64,000 bases of DNA from Saccharothrix sp. ALI-22-I (GTDB lineage Bacteria > Actinomycetota > Actinomycetes > Mycobacteriales > Pseudonocardiaceae), in NCBI RefSeq assembly GCF_001984175.1, contig NZ_MTQP01000068.1, positions 1-64,000 on the forward strand. The letters are read 5' to 3'. The translations under genes and the position numbers were made by a program. This document shows positions 61,462-64,000 of the stretch, one piece after another. The notes under the pieces were generated by a model, which was not told the DNA's origin, made no database searches, and saw only the letters and a list, made by a program, of their open reading frames with translations. Numbering within the stretch: position 1 is the first letter of the stretch; each line of letters opens with the position of its first letter.

Positions 61462-62454
61462 ATGACGGCCACGCTGGAACGCGTGGACGTGGTGCGGACC
61501 ACCCCCGCCAAGGGGTGGTCCCGCTCCCGGGCCCGTCACCGCCTCACCGTGTTGGCGTTCATGGCGCCCGCGATCCTCGGGTTCGCCCTGTTCTTCGGCT
61601 ACCCGCTGATCGCCACGATCGGGTTCTCGTTCACCAAGTACGACCTGATCAACCCGCCCGAGTGGGTCGGGTTGGAGAACTACGCCTACATGTTCTCCGA
61701 CAAGCTGTTCCGCACCGCGGTCTACAACACGCTGTGGTTCGTGGTGGTGCTGACGATCGCCCGCGTGGTGTTCGCGTTGGGCGTGGCGTCGGTTATCGCG
61801 CGGTTGAAGACGGGTGTGGGGTTGGTTCGCACTTTGTGCTACCTGCCTTCGTTGGCACCGCCGGTGGCCGCGACTTTGGTGTTCTTCCTGGTCATGCGGC
61901 CGAACGAGGGTCCGCTGGATGCATTTTTGGGTTGGTTCGGCATTGAGAGCCCGTTGTGGTTCGCCGATCCGGTGTGGGCCAAGCCGGGTATCGCGGCGGT
62001 GATGCTGTGGGTGTCCGGGGATTTGATGATCATTGTTCTGGCGGCGATCCTGGACGTGCCGCAGGAGCAGTACGAGGCGGCCGAGCTGGACGGCGCGGGG
62101 CCGGTGCGGCGGTGGTGGCACGTCACGCTGCCGACCATTTCGCCGGTGCTGATGTTCGGTGTGGTGAATTCGATCATCCTGGCGTTGCAGCTGTTCACGC
62201 AAGCGGTGGTGGCGGGATCGGCGGCCAGCGGGTCGGCTGATGTCACCGGGTCGACGAAAGTGCTCGGTTTTCCGGAGAACTCGACGTTGACGTTTCCGGT
62301 GTGGCTCTACACGCAGGGCTTCCGCTACTTCGACATGGGTTATGCGGCGGCGATGGCCACCGTGTTGTTCGTCATTTCGTTCGCTGCGACGGCGGTGTTG
62401 GTGCAGCGAATGCGCAAGGCCACGCACCAGGAGGAAGGGGGATCGGGCGCATGA
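61462..62454 (+). CDS. ABC sugar permease, MalF type (330 aa)
   Basis: Six-helix permease with a 25-residue charged N-terminal tail. EAA loop YEAAELDGAGPVRRWWHVTLP (about residue 210; core EAAELDGAG). Start 2 bp after the binding-protein stop; stop overlaps the next permease (ATGA). Partner of the binding protein upstream. Confidence 0.92.
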   Translation: MTATLERVDVVRTTPAKGWSRSRARHRLTVLAFMAPAILGFALFFGYPLIATIGFSFTKYDLINPPEWVGLENYAYMFSDKLFRTAVYNTLWFVVVLTIARVVFALGVASVIARLKTGVGLVRTLCYLPSLAPPVAATLVFFLVMRPNEGPLDAFLGWFGIESPLWFADPVWAKPGIAAVMLWVSGDLMIIVLAAILDVPQEQYEAAELDGAGPVRRWWHVTLPTISPVLMFGVVNSIILALQLFTQAVVAGSAASGSADVTGSTKVLGFPENSTLTFPVWLYTQGFRYFDMGYAAAMATVLFVISFAATAVLVQRMRKATHQEEGGSGA

Positions 62455-63341
62455 CTACAGCGACGCTCGGCTCTCCTTCGAGGGCTTCCAGCGTGGAGGC
62501 GCGGCGCCGTCCGCGGGATTGGCGGAAGGTGCTGGACTGGGTTGCCGTGCACAGCCTCGGCCTCGCGCTCGGGCTGATGTTCGCGCTGCCGATCCTGTTC
62601 GTGTTCCTGACTGCGGTGATGTCGGACAGCCAGGCGTTCACCAAGGATCTGTGGCCGCGTGAGTGGCACTGGGGGAACTTCCTGGAGGTGTTCGACAAGG
62701 CGCCGTTGCTGAAGTACCTGGGTAACAGTTTGTTGTACTCGCTGTCGGCGACGGTCGGGATGTTGCTCAGCTCCATACCGGCCGCGTACGCGTTGGCGAA
62801 GATGAAGTGGCGTGGGCGCAACACGGTGTTCCTGCTGGTGGTCGGCGCGATGATGCTGCCGCCGCAGGTGGTCGCGGTGCCGTTGTACGACACGTGGTCG
62901 AGTCTTGGGTTGACGGGTACTTTGTGGCCGTTGATCGCGCCGTACTTCCTGTTCGACGCGTTCAGCATCTTTCTGCTGCGGCAGTTCATCCTGACGATTC
63001 CGCAGTCCTATGTGGACGCAGCCCGGGTGGACGGGTGCACCGAGTTCCAGGCGTTGGTGCGGATTGTCGTGCCGATGGCGCGGCCCGGTATCGCGGCGAC
63101 TGCGCTGTTCTGCTTCCTGTACACGTGGAACGACTACTTCGGGCCGCTGCTGTACACCAGCGAGAAGCCGGACCAGTGGACGCTGTCGCTGGCGCTGTCG
63201 TCGTTCAAGGGCATGCACCACGTGCAGTGGAACCTGGCGATGGCGGTCACGTTGCTGATCATGGTCCCGGCGGTGGTGCTGTTCGTGTTCGCGCAGCGCT
63301 CGTTCGTCAAGGGCATCACATTCACGGGGGTCAAAGGGTGA
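62451..63341 (+). CDS. ABC sugar permease, MalG type (296 aa)
   Basis: Six-helix permease; EAA loop VDAARVDGCTEFQAL near residue 190; C-terminal KGITFTGVKG is typical for the MalG group. ATG overlaps the MalF-type gene stop, and the last codon overlaps the GTG of the GH4 gene. No ATPase gene in the operon, so an MsiK-type shared ATPase is presumed. Confidence 0.93.
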   Translation: MTTATLGSPSRASSVEARRRPRDWRKVLDWVAVHSLGLALGLMFALPILFVFLTAVMSDSQAFTKDLWPREWHWGNFLEVFDKAPLLKYLGNSLLYSLSATVGMLLSSIPAAYALAKMKWRGRNTVFLLVVGAMMLPPQVVAVPLYDTWSSLGLTGTLWPLIAPYFLFDAFSIFLLRQFILTIPQSYVDAARVDGCTEFQALVRIVVPMARPGIAATALFCFLYTWNDYFGPLLYTSEKPDQWTLSLALSSFKGMHHVQWNLAMAVTLLIMVPAVVLFVFAQRSFVKGITFTGVKG

Positions 63342-64000
63342 AGCTCACCGTTGTCGGGGGCGGGTCGACCTACACGCCGGAGTTGGTCGACGGGATCGCG
63401 GGACGGCGCACGAGCCTCGCGGTGGACGAGATCGTGCTGGTGGACCCGGACGTGTCGCGGCTGGAGGTGGTGGGAGCGTTTTCGCGGCGGCTGTTGGAGC
63501 ACGCGGGGCACCCTGCTGTCGTGACGACGACGACCGATCTGGAGCGGGGCGTGGACGGGGCGTCCGCTGTGTTGCTCCAGTTGCGGGTGGGTGGGCAGAC
63601 GGCGCGGGCGGCGGACGAGACGTTCCCGCTGATGTGCGACTGCGTCGGGCAGGAGACGACCGGCGCGGGCGGGTTGGCCAAGGCGTTGCGCACGGTGCCG
63701 GTGGTGCTGGACATCGCCGAACGGGTGCGCGCGGTGGCCGGTGAGGACACCTGGATCGTCAACTTCACCAACCCGGTCGGGATCGTCACGCGGGCGTTGT
63801 TGCAGGCCGGGCACCGGGCGGTCGGGCTGTGCAACGTGGCGATCACGTTCCAGCGCTGGACGTCGGCGCTGCTCGGCGTGCACCCGGAGAACGTGCGGCT
63901 GGAGCACGTCGGGCTCAACCACCTCACCTGGGAGACCGGGGTGTTCGTGGACGGCGTGGACCGGCTGCCGGAGCTGCTGGACCTCCACGGTGACGCGCTG
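63338..64000 (+). CDS. GH4 family glycosidase (6-phospho-beta-glucosidase-like), partial at window edge (221 codons)
   Basis: NAD- and Mn-dependent glycosidase of family GH4. N-terminal Rossmann motif VVGGGSTYTPELVDG; GAGGLAKALRTVPV; WIVNFTNPVGIVTRAL; the Cys-containing GLCNV (metal ligand) and VGLNHLTW are all present. Homologues hydrolyse 6-phosphoglycosides imported by PTS, but here it follows an ABC importer with no PTS gene in sight. It may act on unphosphorylated glycosides or after a kinase. The GTG at 63338 overlaps the permease stop. It runs off the window. Confidence 0.9.
   Translation, partial: MKLTVVGGGSTYTPELVDGIAGRRTSLAVDEIVLVDPDVSRLEVVGAFSRRLLEHAGHPAVVTTTTDLERGVDGASAVLLQLRVGGQTARAADETFPLMCDCVGQETTGAGGLAKALRTVPVVLDIAERVRAVAGEDTWIVNFTNPVGIVTRALLQAGHRAVGLCNVAITFQRWTSALLGVHPENVRLEHVGLNHLTWETGVFVDGVDRLPELLDLHGDAL

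Overview
The window is very GC-rich (mostly G or C at third codon positions, many GTG starts, GTGA/ATGA stop-start overlaps) and looks like the chromosome of an actinomycete. Gene content and order point to a filamentous Pseudonocardiaceae-type organism (Saccharothrix / Actinosynnema / Lentzea-like); the genus is an inference. I see no phage, plasmid, IS element, CRISPR array or rRNA/tRNA gene.

Layout. (1) 1-4750: a minus-strand ABC sugar-uptake operon (binding protein, two permeases, GH20 hexosaminidase that loses its frame at the window edge) and cutC, each preceded by a DasR-type operator. (2) 4976-9306: an acidic small ORF, then an ECF sigma factor, a beta-sandwich protein and a TPR-CHAT protease, the best candidate here for a poorly described system. 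(3) 9340-10445: a phosphodiesterase gene coupled to a decayed NUDIX gene. (4) 10856-30906: a housekeeping block whose order resembles Mycobacterium tuberculosis Rv0440-Rv0414c: groEL2 with two CIRCE operators, a Ser/Thr kinase, cold-shock protein, AIM24 protein, moeA, psd, pssA, a Cdc48-like ATPase, a LytR_C protein, DUF3263, def, and thiC/thiD and thiOSG/thiE with two TPP riboswitches. (5) 31068-34322: a protease prodomain-only ORF, threonine dehydratase and a drug exporter. (6) 34576-43444: the amino-sugar regulon: dasR divergent from dasABC, a GH3 N-acetylglucosaminidase, a SIS-type glucosamine-6-phosphate deaminase-like enzyme, nagA and a FadR-type regulator. (7) 43700-45433: a serine beta-lactamase-like hydrolase and an ATC-hydrolase family protein. 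(8) 45526-53410: a tightly overlapped operon for ABC uptake and non-phosphorylating catabolism of an L-fucose-like sugar, with its lactonase broken. (9) 53526-64000: a large secreted subtilase, an N-acetylglucosamine-kinase-like protein, a DUF3159 membrane protein, and a ROK regulator leading a third sugar ABC operon that ends in a GH4 glycosidase cut by the window edge.

The genes form an amino-sugar scavenging network. Several copies of the DasR palindrome (core TGGTCTAGACCA) sit before cutC, before the first ABC operon, before dasA, inside the 3' end of the GH3 gene, and before nagA. Together with dasR itself this predicts coordinated import of chito-oligosaccharides, cleavage, deacetylation and deamination to fructose-6-phosphate.

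Two non-coding repeat families stand out. One is a dispersed element of about 100 bp pairing a DnaA-box-like TTATCCACA with a GCAGGGGTCCCC stem-loop (five copies, one translated in frame inside the subtilase). The other is a set of arrays with an exact 22-bp period, found only between convergent genes, whose flanking genes switch to C-ending codons toward their 3' ends.
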